Assembly: GCA_049999805.1 (NCBI GenBank)
Contig: JBNGIO010006191.1
Span: 234,578 to 298,577 of the forward strand
From: Folioceros fuciformis
Lineage: Eukaryota > Anthocerotophyta > Anthocerotopsida > Anthocerotales
Reading direction: 5' to 3'
Length of the DNA stretch: 64,000 nucleotides
Below the pieces are notes generated by a model that was not told the DNA's origin, did not search any database, and saw only the letters and a program-made list of their open reading frames with translations. The position numbers were made by a program, and so were the translations under genes. Shown here piece after piece: positions 32,691 to 44,368 of this stretch. Each line of letters opens with the position of its first letter. Position 1 is the first letter of the stretch.

Positions 32691-35600
32691 TCACAGAAGA
32701 TCCAAGGCAAACTGCGGCCAACCATGAAGATCATCAAGACTACACCAATGAACTTACTTTGCAAATAAAAAATTTATAGCTGTTTTGCATGCGTTACGCA
32801 AAGAACCCCATAATCGGACGGTCCATTTTAGCATGATCATCGCCCATGCACGTGATTGGGAAATGAGTATGGTAGAACTTTGAACAAACTTTGGAACCTT
32901 GTCCTCCTACCCTAGACGAAGACTAGTTACACGCAAGTGGTTTAATTGAATGTTGATTGTAATTTGTGGGCAATCTAATCTGCCAAGGGCACAGTTTCTT
33001 AGTTTAGATAGCTGGAGTTCTCTCTACTCTAGGCTTGTTTCAAGATTTTGCTGTCATTCCATAATTCAGCAAGTTGTCCGCTAATCTAGAGCATGAGGAT
33101 TGGCGCCTTACACAACGTATAGTCCGTTACCTGAAGGGTACGATGGGAGCAGCAGGAGATTGCGAGACAGCACACTGCAGATCAACAGCTAACTGTTCAC
33201 GATCCCCGGGGCTACGCATGTATCGTGCCAGCTTACTCTTGCGTCCAGGAGTAATTGCCTTTCCTAGATCCACACGAAACAAACAGGTGTTACACGCTCC
33301 GGACTGAGGGAAAGTACAGGTTGCTGTGTACCAAAGCACGCATGAAACCTGCTATCCACCCCGGACTCGTTGCTTTAGAGTCGCTCCCAGGTTCGGTAAG
33401 AAGTTTCCAGCTGTTGTACGTATGCATACTCCCAATCAGGACAGCCTAGCCAGTCGCATTGCCACACTGGACTGTGCAGGACCACGCCAGCCCTGTCACG
33501 GTATCCCTCCAATCGTGTGCTGATTTTCTTTGATCCTGAAAGAAATGGGAGGAAAAGAGTTCCAGAGGCGGAACACGAGCAGCGGAATGGGCCGACGCTG
33601 ATCCCGTACACCATATCGATCTTGTATTCGAATAGCGGACTCTGGATCTGTCTGTCTTCAAGACAAGCATGCGCAGCCGAAATGGCAGATGAGAAGGCGA
33701 CCACATGCCGAGCGCCATCGATTTCATTCCAGCCACGGTAGAAGCTGCGCCGCGTGCTCATCTTCACGGCATGTGGAAGACTCTGGTCTGCACGATGCGC
33801 TCAGCATTTGGTAGCACAGAGCCTTCTTAATGTGTACAGGCCGTGAGGCAGAAATTGCTGTCTGGTGGCTTGTGTTTAGCAGACGGTGGAGATGCAATAC
33901 CAGAAGGTGGATTACGGGAGACAACCGGTGTCTTCCCACACCAGGGTCTCTCGTCGTGATACTCCTCCCTCGTACACCCGAGTGACCGGGAGCACCTCCC
34001 CGCATTCCTCCCGGCTCATGGGAGCACAAGCCAACAAAACCAGGAGAAGGCCGTCGCAACACAAACCCGGCATCTGACTGGATCAGGGCTGAATTTGGAA
34101 AAGCTGAAAATGCCCTCACAACGTACAGCGAATCCACAAGGAGAAATACCTGCTGATCTCTCAGTAGCAGGTGGGAGCCCTTGCTTGATGGGGGATTGAA
34201 TCAGGAACTTCTGCCCAGGATGGGCTAGAGGACCAGAGCACCTGAAGGACTGAAGGCGGCAAGACGAAAAATCCCAGGCCGGGCCCCGGCATTCATGGCC
34301 TCTTGCCAATTATTCCAGCCATCTGTCCACACAGCCACAACATTGTTCTTCACTCAGTTCTCACCACCTCGAGAGCGTCATTGCTGTTCGCTTCGGAGAC
34401 CGGAGGCGTTATTTCCATCCTCCCCTAAGCTTGTAAATTCCTTACAAAACATCGTAGCATATCCCAGACATGTCTTAATAAACCCGATACCCGAGATCCT
34501 CGTGGTTCACGCAATGGAAGCGTGAGCACTACTGGTGGAAGTGCTACCTACCCGGAGTGCAAACCTCCTCACTCTGACGCCGAATCTTACAACCGGGGAA
34601 ATGGGGAAATGGCCCTTCCTGCCCGCTCGGTGTACCTCGTGGCTAATACAGTCTATTTGGTGTCACAGTCTTCACCACATCACGAGCTCACCCACCCCCA
34701 TACGTATGTGTGCACATGTCGTAGACTCGTCGAAATAGTTCCTAACAATCCATACTATAGCTGGTCACCAGTTGCCAATTTCCAACATCCAGCACTCTGC
34801 AACCAGCTAGATGGACAAGATTGAGTCCCCGCAGACACACAAACGCATCTCGCGTCCAAACGGGTACCTACTGTGCAAGGACACATCAGATCATATGGAA
34901 CCGAACACCGAGATCACTCACACATCTGCAGACACAAACAATAGACCAGTAAGGTCGAGCACCATTCAAACAGAACCTTTGCAAAAAGCCAGGAACGACC
35001 TTTATTCCACAACTTCTCATGTGCCAAGTGACCAAGCCAAAAGTACCTCGCCAGAGGATCGTCTGAACCAAGCGGTCTACATAAAAGGAGCTGGCCATGG
35101 TCATTCGCTACCGCCAGGAAGCATGGATATAGCATGGATATACAAGCCAGAGCCCAGGATGTCACACGAAGCAGGTGATGAGCCTCATCCAGCCCTGGTC
35201 CGACATGGAGAACAACGCCAGCCAGATATTATGTACACGACAGGAATTGTTGTGACTCATCCTGTTGCAAGCCAGCGAGAACGCTGGTTGAGAAGCTGGC
35301 TGGCCATCACTGTCCCAGCATGCCAGCCCTTGCAAGATACCTCAGGAAGCGTGTGACAATCTGACGTCATGCCTGACGGTCGTTATGATTCAACAAACAT
35401 CAAACCATGATAGTTCCAGTCTCCAGCCCACCGGTGTCGATTCCAAAAGTACTCCACTGAGCAAACCACATCCGTAAGCCTTGCAACTGTCCCCCAGACA
35501 GCTAGGGTGGAAATGGCGACATCCTCCGCACCGTCCTCAAATCTAGAATGTGCCATCACAGCGTCGTTTCACACAAGCTAAACCTTGCCTGCACAAGTCC

Positions 35601-36502
35601 ACGACAACTTCAATGATACAATCCATTCGCGTTGCCGCGCCCCATACACACCTTTGTCCTTCCAAAGCAGCTCCCTCATTTGCAAGCCGACCATCTCCCT
35701 GCATCCCGTCCCCATACCCCTCCTCGCGAGGAGAAGCAACCGGACGTGAAAGGATATATGTAGTGCTGTATAAATAGGAGTGTAGCGTCCCTACATACTT
35801 AAACGAGGCACAGGTTTAGATGACATGCTTCGACGAAACCCAACCTTGGTGACCGGAAGAAGAGAGCTTTCCACACATGTAGGGAGGAAGACTGACTTCA
35901 TATTGTGGCAGGCGTCCGGAACGGGACTCCGGAGCGTAGGAGGCCTTGATCACTCGGACGCAGCGGGCGGCTTCATTAAACGCCCTGTTCAGCCAGTTGC
36001 GAGCACGGAGCTTGCTCTTCCGGAATCGAACCCTCCTATTCCTGCGCTCACGCGGGCCGCTTCTGCCCTCCCATCGCTCCGTTCTGGATGCGCTGCCTGC
36101 GCAATTGGGGATTGTGCTTCGGTCGCGGCAATGCCGCCTGGTCCCTGATATTTGCCCTATCCTTCGTTGCAACAAAATTTTGACCCCGACCCAGTTGCGA
36201 GACCAGGGGCACCAGTCCAGGAAGCTGATTAGGGAAAGGATGTTGTGAAGCTGGGAGGGAAGCTGGCAGAGCAGGAAAGCAGGGAGGGGAAGCAGGAAGC
36301 ATGCCGCTGCTTCTTGCAGATTGTCGATGCATCTTGGTGTAATGTAACTGGTTTCTTTCGAGCAGTTGCGGGCGCCGAGTGAGCGAGGCTATTTTTTTTG
36401 TTTGTTGTTGTTCGGCAACGGAACTGGTCTGGTGCTGTTATCAGGTCAGCAGGGCAGAGGTGGTGGTCGTGGAAGGTGTCTTTCCGGACACCACCCTCAT
36501 CC
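32691..36502. other. Long stretch without a convincing gene
   Basis: Many short overlapping frames occur on both strands (the longest, at 34,811-35,356, is 181 codons), but none has recognisable domains or supportable exon structure. Composition is mixed. The last few hundred bases (about 35,800-36,500) are probably the promoter and 5' untranslated region of the VIM-like gene. The only hint of protein origin is the possible copia fragment near 33,070. Confidence 0.4.
33071..33165 (+). mobile_element. Possible copia polymerase fragment
   Basis: The frame reads KLSANLEHEDWRLTQRIVRY then LKGTMGA. The spacing of a W, an R-I-V-R-Y-L-K-G-T string and the preceding SANLEHEDW resembles the copia pol block near its RNase H boundary (HWxAVKRxLRYLKGT). 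It is short, isolated and not flanked by other element parts. Confidence 0.35.
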
Positions 36503-39500
36503 ATGGAGCTTCCCTGCGACCCCAGCGACTACTGCCTGGTGTGCAGAATTCTGCCCCCGGACAAGGAGGTTATTTTCTGTGACGGCTGTGATGGGCACTG
36601 GCACATGAAGTGCCTCCGGCAGCCGCTGCTGGAGGTGCCCGAGGGGGACTGGTTCTGTCCCGACTGCCTGCAGCTGCCGGAAGACCAAATTTCGAAGAGA
36701 AGGAGGCGGCTGGAGAGTATCGGGGAGGATGAGGAGGAGGTACTGGTCCGCAAGATCAAGCAAATTCAATCGCACCCTCATCTAAACGAGAAGGAGAAAG
36801 CCAAGATTCTCCAAGAACTCATGCAGGAGACACGGCAAGAGATAGAGGGTCCCGTGGACGATGAAGATGGTCCGGGTGCGGCTGGGAGGGGCCTTCACAG
36901 ACAGCATACCCGCAGCTTAGAGGAGAAAGCTTCGTCTTCTAGGCTTTCCCTCGCACGAAAGAGCGTTGTGGGCGAAGAGAAGGACACTGAAATTTTCACC
37001 ATCTTCAAGAGCTATCTTTCTTGCGAGATCTGCCATCGATTTCCGAATTTTATCGTCACAGTAAGCTTCTCCCACGTCTGTATGTGTTTCTGGTACCAAC
37101 TTCGCATGCCGCATGTCGACACATAGCACCATTCTCGTTTCTGCCTCCCGCTGCCTGTCACCCTCACACTGAGTGTAACCCGTTCCCCCTTTCTTGCAGA
37201 CACCTTGTGGTCACAACTTTTGTGGGGGATGTGTTAAGCATCTCAAAACATGCACGGCTTGTTACTCCCCGCTGCCCCTTGCGCGGAATCAAGGATGCAC
37301 AGAGCCCAACAGTTATCCCCGCACCAACTTTGTGCTGGAATGCGCGATAAGGCTGGCTAAATGTGGAGTCATAGCGGAGCCTAACCAACCTGGCGTGTCC
37401 AACGAGGAGAGGCCAGACAAGGCGTTTACCACATCTAATGCCAAGCTCCCGGGTCTTGCAAATGCGTGTAGTGGGCGCATCTATGCAACCGTTCCAGATC
37501 ACTATCTTGGGCCCATAACTGCTGAATACGATGTTAACAAACGAGGGGTCCGTGTAGGAGATACTTGGGAAAATCGTCTGGCCCTCCGTCAGTCTGGAGC
37601 TCATCGTCCTCATGTCACCGCATTTGCTGGAACGGTTGGAACAGGATGCCCCTCCATTGTGCTCTCTAAGGGTTATGACTTTGACATCGACCATGGGGAC
37701 TACTTCATTTGTACTGGATGGTTAGTAGTTACTTTCCAGCATATGCCTCGCTTCTCACATGTCTCTGTGGTTTTCCTAATGACCTCCAGCGGGGTACTAT
37801 TGCTCGGGCTCGCTTCCTGCATGCAACAAGCTTTCGAGCTTGGCATCTTAACGACTTGACTGCCTTTGCTGGCTCTGGTGCAGTGGTGGTTGTGATCTTA
37901 GTAACAACAAGCGAACTGGAAAGCTGGCGTTTGACCAAACCTTTAGCCGTGCTAATCAAGCAATGCGCGAGAGCTGTATACGGGGATACCCAGTCAGGGT
38001 TATCAGGTGTAGTATCGCTCCACCGATAGTGTTCCCTTTAGAGAGCCTCGCTCTCGAGAGGGACCATCACAGCCTGTAAATACTTTGTCTAAGTTCATGT
38101 TGTGAATGTTTGCAGTACCGTGCTGAGATGTGTTGTTGTGCCCTATCTCAGGTCATGCAAGATCCAGCAGTCGAAGTTCAAACCACACAGTGGTTTGCGA
38201 TATGATGGCATCTACCGTATTGAGATGTGTTGGCGGATCATGATAGATGAGGTTTGTTCTCAACTCGATCTCCGATGTTGGGATGTACCCCTTACACCAG
38301 CATGTTAGCAACCTAGACGACCTGTAGTCTTTTAACTTCCGCCACTGAACCACATGGACCAGCCGTCACTTCGGTCTTGATACTTGTTGGCAAGCTTTGT
38401 CTGCTACTAAGTCGTCGTAGTACGATCTCAACATCAAGCCTGGAATTCACGGGGCCTAATCACTCTAGGGTCATTGCACGCAGGGCATTCGGGTTTGCCG
38501 CTTTCTTTTCGTGCGGTGTGAGAATGAGCCACCTACATGGAGGAAGTAAGACATCTGTGCGCACTGCAAATTATTGTTTCCATCACAAGCTGGCAAGGGC
38601 GGATTTATCACGGTGATAGTCTCTGGTCGTGATTTCAGGACCAAGGAGGGTGACAAACCTCGGAAGCCTCCTGTAGTGGAGGAGCTGAAAGATGCCACTG
38701 ATGTGACAAAGCGGACAAGTCTTCCGCAATGGGATTTTCAGGTATACCATGAGCGTTACACGGTGCTTTGGGAATCTGGAAATGAAATAGACGATGACTT
38801 CTCGGAATTCAGCGTTTCCTTGGCAGTCAGTTAATGGATTTCACAGCAGTCGAGCATCCTGGCTTATGGTTGTTTCTTGTGTGTTTGATCAGGCTGGGGT
38901 TTGGGGCTGGCGTGGCAAGAATCCTTCGTTCAAGTCCAAGCCTGCTCCAGAGATCGAAAGATTTGTTATCGAGAAGGACATGACCGTGAAGCGAAAAATT
39001 GTTCGAGGTACGCGTCCCCTCGTCCTTGTTATGAAACATATTCTGTTGCCCGCCGTTCTGTTTTCTTGAAACTGCGTTGTCAGGTGGCTTTCCAGCGAAG
39101 AATGCCGTGTGGTTGAACTCATCGCCTGGGTAGATTTAGCTGATTCTGTCCTCTCATATGTGTTGCTTTTAGACCCATCCTTTAGTGGTGACCTCGTTGG
39201 TTGCAGATTTGCTATGCGGGATCTGCTCCGAAGACATGACCGATCCAATCTTGGCTCCGTGTGGTCATATGTATTGCAAGACATGTTTGGATGACCATTT
39301 TAATAAACTCCTGCCATTCCAAAATCCCAGTGGCTACAGCACGATGCATAGGCGAGAGCGAAAGCCTGTTCAAAGGTGTCCCAGATGCCCTGCCATTTTC
39401 GGCGACATGCACTTTGACGTAAGTGACGATAGGGTCGTCATGATTCCAGACTGGCTAGTGTTTTGAGGGATGGACGAGGGAGTTCTTGACTGCAAATCGT

Positions 39501-40996
39501 CGGATGTTGTAACAGGTGAATGTTCAACTAAGAAGCGTGATTGAAGCCATTGCTCTGGCCAGGGACGTGAAACCAATCTTGACTCCACCTTCCGGAGTCT
39601 CTTTGAGGTCAAGGGAGGTGAAAACGGAAGTGAAAGCGGAGGTAAAGGAGAGAGGTCACTCTTCTCAGGCTTCGGGCTCTTCTAGCCTGCCTCTTGGCAA
39701 GAGGAAGGGGTTGCTTGAAGACAGACAGCAGCGTGCTCGCATGACTTTGATGCAAGAATTTTCAGATCCTCCTCGCCTGACCAGAAAACAGAAACACACT
39801 CCGCGTAAGACAATGGGCTTGTCATCTTACAACAGAGGCGAGGCTCAAGTGGGCAAGCTGCAGACGGGACGATTTATTCAGGTTGATTCAGACTCCGAAC
39901 GTCCTATGGATACTCCTGCGAAAAGCCATAATGAGATATCAAGTCCCTCAGGTGGGCAGGATGAGGAGGCTCCATTGTCTCCAGATTCTGCAGCTCGAGG
40001 ACACAACAAGCGCAGAAAGAGTCGGGAAGGTTCTGCTGGTAGCGGTAGTAAAAGATCATGCGAACATGTCAGTACTTCGGAAGGAAGTGGTGCAGATGGA
40101 GCAGGGCCGCCCTGTGATGCACCTGGTGAAGCAATCACCTCTGCAGATTATAAGCGACGGAAGACAGAGGATGACAGTGCTTCCAGCATGCAAGCAAGTG
40201 GGGCCGAGTCTGTCGAGAAGCGTGATAGAACTACCATGGTGGAGAATGCTGCTGAAAAACTGGAGGACGGGGATGGCGATGAAAGGATTGAGAGCGTGGC
40301 TAGTGACATCGTCGTCGATGTTCGCTGCATGGACGTAGGTCAGGTCTCCATCCAGGATGATGGCTGCCATCAGGAAGAGGAGGAGTTAGACGTGCCTCGC
40401 AGGACTGTCAAAGTACATGATGCTTACGAACGAAGTGGCCATGGTCTCCCTACTAGCAATGAGCAGTCACCGGTGGAGTCCTTCCCAGCTGCCAATGCGG
40501 AAGACCAGGACAAAGATGCTGAGGGAAACACGGAATTGCAGACTCCGGTCCCTGATGTTTGCATAATTGATGTGGAAGTAGTCCAGGACCCCGTCGATAT
40601 CGATGGTGAAATCGTAGTAGAAGAGATTGCCGTTGCTGGTGGCCATCCCCACCGGCAAAGGGATGATACTCCGTCGGTAAATCCTCCGGCATCTGAGCAG
40701 CAGAGGGAGACGGATGGAGCAGCAAGTCCCAAGACAGCCTTGGATGCGTTTTGTGAGCAGATCCGGAGCCTAGCCAGCAGAGAGGTATTACATCTATTGA
40801 AAATACTGCGTCGAGACGCCCCCCTCTGTGTCAATAACCTGCCAGATGATTTACTAACTGCGCGTGCGCGTGATTTCTACAGGGTCCGAAGGAACAGAGC
40901 TGGGGACTTCTCACAAGGTGTATGCAAGAATTCAGACAGAGCTGGACACAAGGAACGATCGGAGCATTGTCTCAGACCGTTGCCCCGACTTTTGAC
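36503..40996 (+). CDS. VIM/ORTHRUS E3 ubiquitin ligase (PHD-RING-SRA-RING) with long C-terminal tail
   Basis: Ten exons give about 1058 residues: 36503-37060, 37200-37720, 37884-38006, 38152-38251, 38484-38545, 38639-38741, 38893-39007, 39207-39418, 39516-40784, 40883-40996. An N-terminal PHD finger (CLVC...FCDGCDGHWHMKCL...WFCPDC) is followed by RING1 (LSCEIC...TPCGHNFCGGC), an SRA/YDG domain (GVRVGDTWENR, AFAGTVGTG, HGDYF, NNKRTGKLA, GLRYDGIYRIEMCW, VCRFLFVRCENE), then RING2 (LLCGICSEDMTDPILAPCGHMYC). This is the plant UHRF1 equivalent, which binds hemimethylated CpG through SRA and helps maintain DNA methylation by recruiting MET1. After RING2 the chain continues for about 460 residues: acidic, serine-rich, with KRKG and RRKSR basic patches; Arabidopsis relatives stop soon after RING2. 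The last intron (40,785-40,882) is inferred; if retained, the frame runs to 41,075 instead. Confidence 0.9.
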
Positions 40997-41749
40997 AAGT
41001 AACCAAGGACCTCTGAGCAATTGGCACTCTCAACAACAGATGGTTACAAAACGCGAATCCAGACATGTTGCGTGATTTAGAAACTAGGTAGGGAGCAATT
41101 GGTATTGCTCTTACGGGACCTATAGGTGAGGTGATGGTGACAGCCATTTGGCTTGACAGTATCCCATTCCACCTGCCCTTTATCTAATTCCGTTTTTTTG
41201 TTTGATCTATGGTTCGCACTGTGAACGAGCGTGTCTCACTCTGGCGAGTTTCGTATAGTTCCTTGCGCTGATGTCAGCCATGCTTGAAGGTGGAACTCGC
41301 ATCCTCCGGCGGGTTGCAAATATTCCTTACGCTGCTGACATTAGCCTTGGAGGTGGAACTCGCATCCTAGGATCCTCTGGATCGGGCGAGCATCATGATC
41401 TCCGAAGGCCTTTCTCCATGGCGGAGGCAAATGTTACTATGTCGGAGGTAGTTGAGGTTGAGCATCGAAGCGTACAAGAAGATTGATTATGTGCAGTCTG
41501 GAGCTATGGAGCTGGAGCCAGCGTGATGTTGGCTGCTGGGGTGGAGAACGCTACCAGGCACATGCGCTCGTTGGTGGAGCTCGCCACAGCCCTGTGCTCC
41601 ACGCTGGGATACTTCCCATTGCCAAACATCTGCATCGATCCCACAAGTCCATATAATTATCGTTCAATCAGCATTTGCACAGAGAACTAGATTCGTCTCT
41701 CAACTCGAGTCGTTCTGGCCAGATTACTCGCAGGACGGGTCCCACGTTG
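40997..41749. other. Intergenic, VIM-like 3' flank
   Basis: It includes two imperfect copies (about 41,270-41,310 and 41,330-41,372) of a GAAGGTGGAACTCGCATCCT segment. No gene recognised. Confidence 0.4.
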
Positions 41750-42796
41750 ACGACAAGAGCTCCTGGGGAAGGGCTGGATTCGCACCCACTCTCCCTTGTG
41801 GCAGATCTGTAAACCAGACACTGTACCTGTCTGATGATGAAAGGACCGTGATGGTGCCAGCATCAGAATGTGGGCTCGCCCCCAGGCATGGCGGGTAGTA
41901 CTCGGTCCGACTGATTGACGAAATCTTTCCCCTTGAACTGCGGCCTGGGCCGAGGCCCAAATTCAGGGACAAAATCTGGTACAGGACTGGTGCTCGACCA
42001 CACCCTATGTTCCCAAATGGTATCCATGGATCTTTGCCCTGCAGCAGTCCCACGTCCTCCAGACTGGGTTCATTGGTTAGAAACCTGTGCATTCTTCACG
42101 AATCGGTCACTGGCACTGGGGTTTGGAGTTTTGGACCCGCGCCTGTACCTGTGATCCGCAGGTTGCGCTGGCCTTTGTGTGCCCGTCTGTTTTTTTTATC
42201 AAATGGAGCCAGGTGATGTGCCAGGATGTCGTTCCAGCCGTTTTGCAAAGCTCAACCGTACCCAACACATGGCCAGTCTCCGGGATTGGTTCCACACCTG
42301 TCTCTGAATAGGAACCTGAAATATCGGCAGGACGCATCTAAAGCGTCTGCGAGAACAGACTGAGCAACCACTTGATTCACCAGCTGCAGCAGTACCACCC
42401 AAACAACAGAAACCCATTTGGTCCTAAGCTTGGGCTTAACCACATCTAGACTTGCATTGTATACTGGCAGGACCCAGACGATCATGCCATGCATACTTGG
42501 TAGGCTGTCTTTGGCTACTCCGGACCGTTGGAAGTAGCCCCACTCTTGGCAGCATGCCTGAGCCACCTCCTCTCGCATCCTCGCCTTGCCTTGTCGTATC
42601 CACGAAGTTTACAGGACAAATCAATGCAGGCACAAGTTGAGTATACAGCGAGGCTTGCTCGGCTCCTGGTTCTGAATATTGCTGGAAGTTGCTTCGCCCC
42701 TGACTCCGCTATCTGCTGCACCGTCTGTGGCTCAGCCGCACCCAACACACCTTTGAAATCGTATGCCAGATCATCAACTCCGTCTGCTGGAGCCAT
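41750..42796 (-). pseudogene. Decayed 2-oxoglutarate/Fe(II) dioxygenase
   Basis: Pieces of a plant DOX-type oxygenase occur in family order but in different frames. A start with DDLAYDFKGVLGA and VQQIAESGAKQLPAIF begins at 42,796. Then REEVAQACCQEWGYFQ, the usual helix before the core, lies in another frame only a few bases after the first frame's KARRGCE. Further down is SLNLGLGPG, then EYYPPC directly fused to LGASPHSDAGTITVL (about 41,860-41,970), which holds the His-x-Asp iron ligands. The intervening core is scrambled, the PxPEL segment between the two last motifs is lost, and the distal iron-binding His and RxS are not seen. The frame change is too close for an intron. These are the remains of one gene rather than a working enzyme. 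Confidence 0.65.
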
Positions 42797-44368
42797 GATG
42801 GGAGTTTCCTCAGAATCTGGTCCATGGCTCCAGCAGATGGCCAGCAGGCTGCAGATGTTTTAGGAGCCTGCCGGGCAATATTACTGCTCCTACAACATCG
42901 CTTGTTCAGAAGGGATCTAGATACTACGCACATTAACAGTTGTGGAGGTGGACTCTGAGTATGTCCCGGACTTGCCAGGACATGATCCCCGAGTCTTGTC
43001 CCATGAACGGTGCTTCCAACTGGCCCTGACTCCGTGTCCTGCTCCTGCTACAGACCGCGGCACATTATAGTAGGATGAGAGGCTAAATTGTGTTTAAGCA
43101 TGCTTGCACTTTGGGAGCCAGCGGCTGGACAGGACCTTTGCGGGTTTGCATGAGGATCTGGTAAATCTTAGAGAACGGATGGATAAGTGGGTTTAAACGC
43201 CATGCCATATGTGTGTAGTGCAGGATTGTATAGTGCACCGACGGGCTATGAAGTAAGTGGAGCAACTGTGGTACCGGTGTTCCCGTCATGGTGGGGCTGA
43301 AGGGAGAACCGGCCAGCGCCTGAACGCATCAAGCAGCAGATGATGGAGGCGAATTTGAATTAGGAAATGCCTGGGCCCATGTCTGAATGATGGTTATGTC
43401 TAGTGAGGCCGGGCATGCGGCCTCTGGCACTTGCATCTAAGGAGGTATTGATGAACCCGACAGCCTGCTAGAGAATGTTCTACAGGTGTGATGCTCCGGA
43501 ATGATCATCGATCAATTGTACCAGAACCTGCCTGGCCTGAGACCTGATAGCTGGCCGCTGCTAGGACATCATCATCATCATATTCCAGCACCGTTGCATT
43601 TTGTAGCCTGTTGGCAGCTAACGTGAATTTTGACTACTCCGAGGTGAGCCTCAAGCCATTTCATTGTTCTATCCGATGGTGAGCAGGTTGTCTGCCATTT
43701 GCATGCCTCCAGTTTTGTGTGAACAAACTGCGGAAACGATACCCTATTCATTGCAATCTCGATTGCCGTTTCCAACATCCGTAGACCGGCCAGATTTCTT
43801 CAAGGTTTTCAGTATCGTAAGGGATCCTGAACGCATGCGGAGACCAAACAATACAATAGGCAGGAGCTGCCCCATCGTTCCTCGTCTCCAACCTTGTTGC
43901 AAGCTTTAGACCAAAATGTTGTCCCTTTGTAGCCATGATGCATACCCCTAAAACCAATACCAGGAGGACCCTGGCATCAGTGCCAGCAGAAGGATGAAGA
44001 AACATGGCGGCGTTGTGGTCGTATCGTGCTTGGATCGGTGCAAAGAGAGATGGTGCAGACGTCTTCTAGCACTCTGTGTCGCAGCAGAAACACGGAATGT
44101 TTCAACCACCCCTGTCGGTAACGGCCGACCTGCATGCTCTACAATCCTTCCAGCTGCTTTCTTGGTGTTGTAGAGCCCTCAGGTTGACGATGAACTCGCT
44201 TCGCAGTGGATCAATCGGCACGGAGAGGATTGCCGGAAACAGAGGGGCTCCATCACTTGAAGGAGGTAAGGCATACCAAAAAATTGGTACTGTGCCACTG
44301 CGTGGCTGACGCGCTGGTCAGAAAGCGGGTTTTGGCGGGCAGCTGATTCTTCCTTTTCATTCATGCAG
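42797..44368. other. Intergenic
   Basis: No recognisable gene; small frames on both strands lack domain content. An in-frame ATG at 44,190 precedes a GTAAGG at 44,265, which might be a 5' exon of the PPR gene, but its phase does not fit the next candidate exon. Confidence 0.35.

Noticed and set aside
34811-35356. 181-codon plus-strand frame in the gene-poor stretch before the VIM-like gene
   Set aside because: No recognisable domain, open frames also exist on the opposite strand, and no supporting splice structure; left as unsupported.
42515-42796. Intact 2OG oxygenase exon structure
   Set aside because: The frame change between KARRGC and REEVAQAC occurs over a few bases, which is too short for an intron, so it is a frameshift.
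44190-44266. Upstream exon starting at ATG 44,190 as first exon of the PPR gene
   Set aside because: Its donor phase (one base left over) does not match the candidate exon at 44,369, producing a stop; needs transcript evidence.
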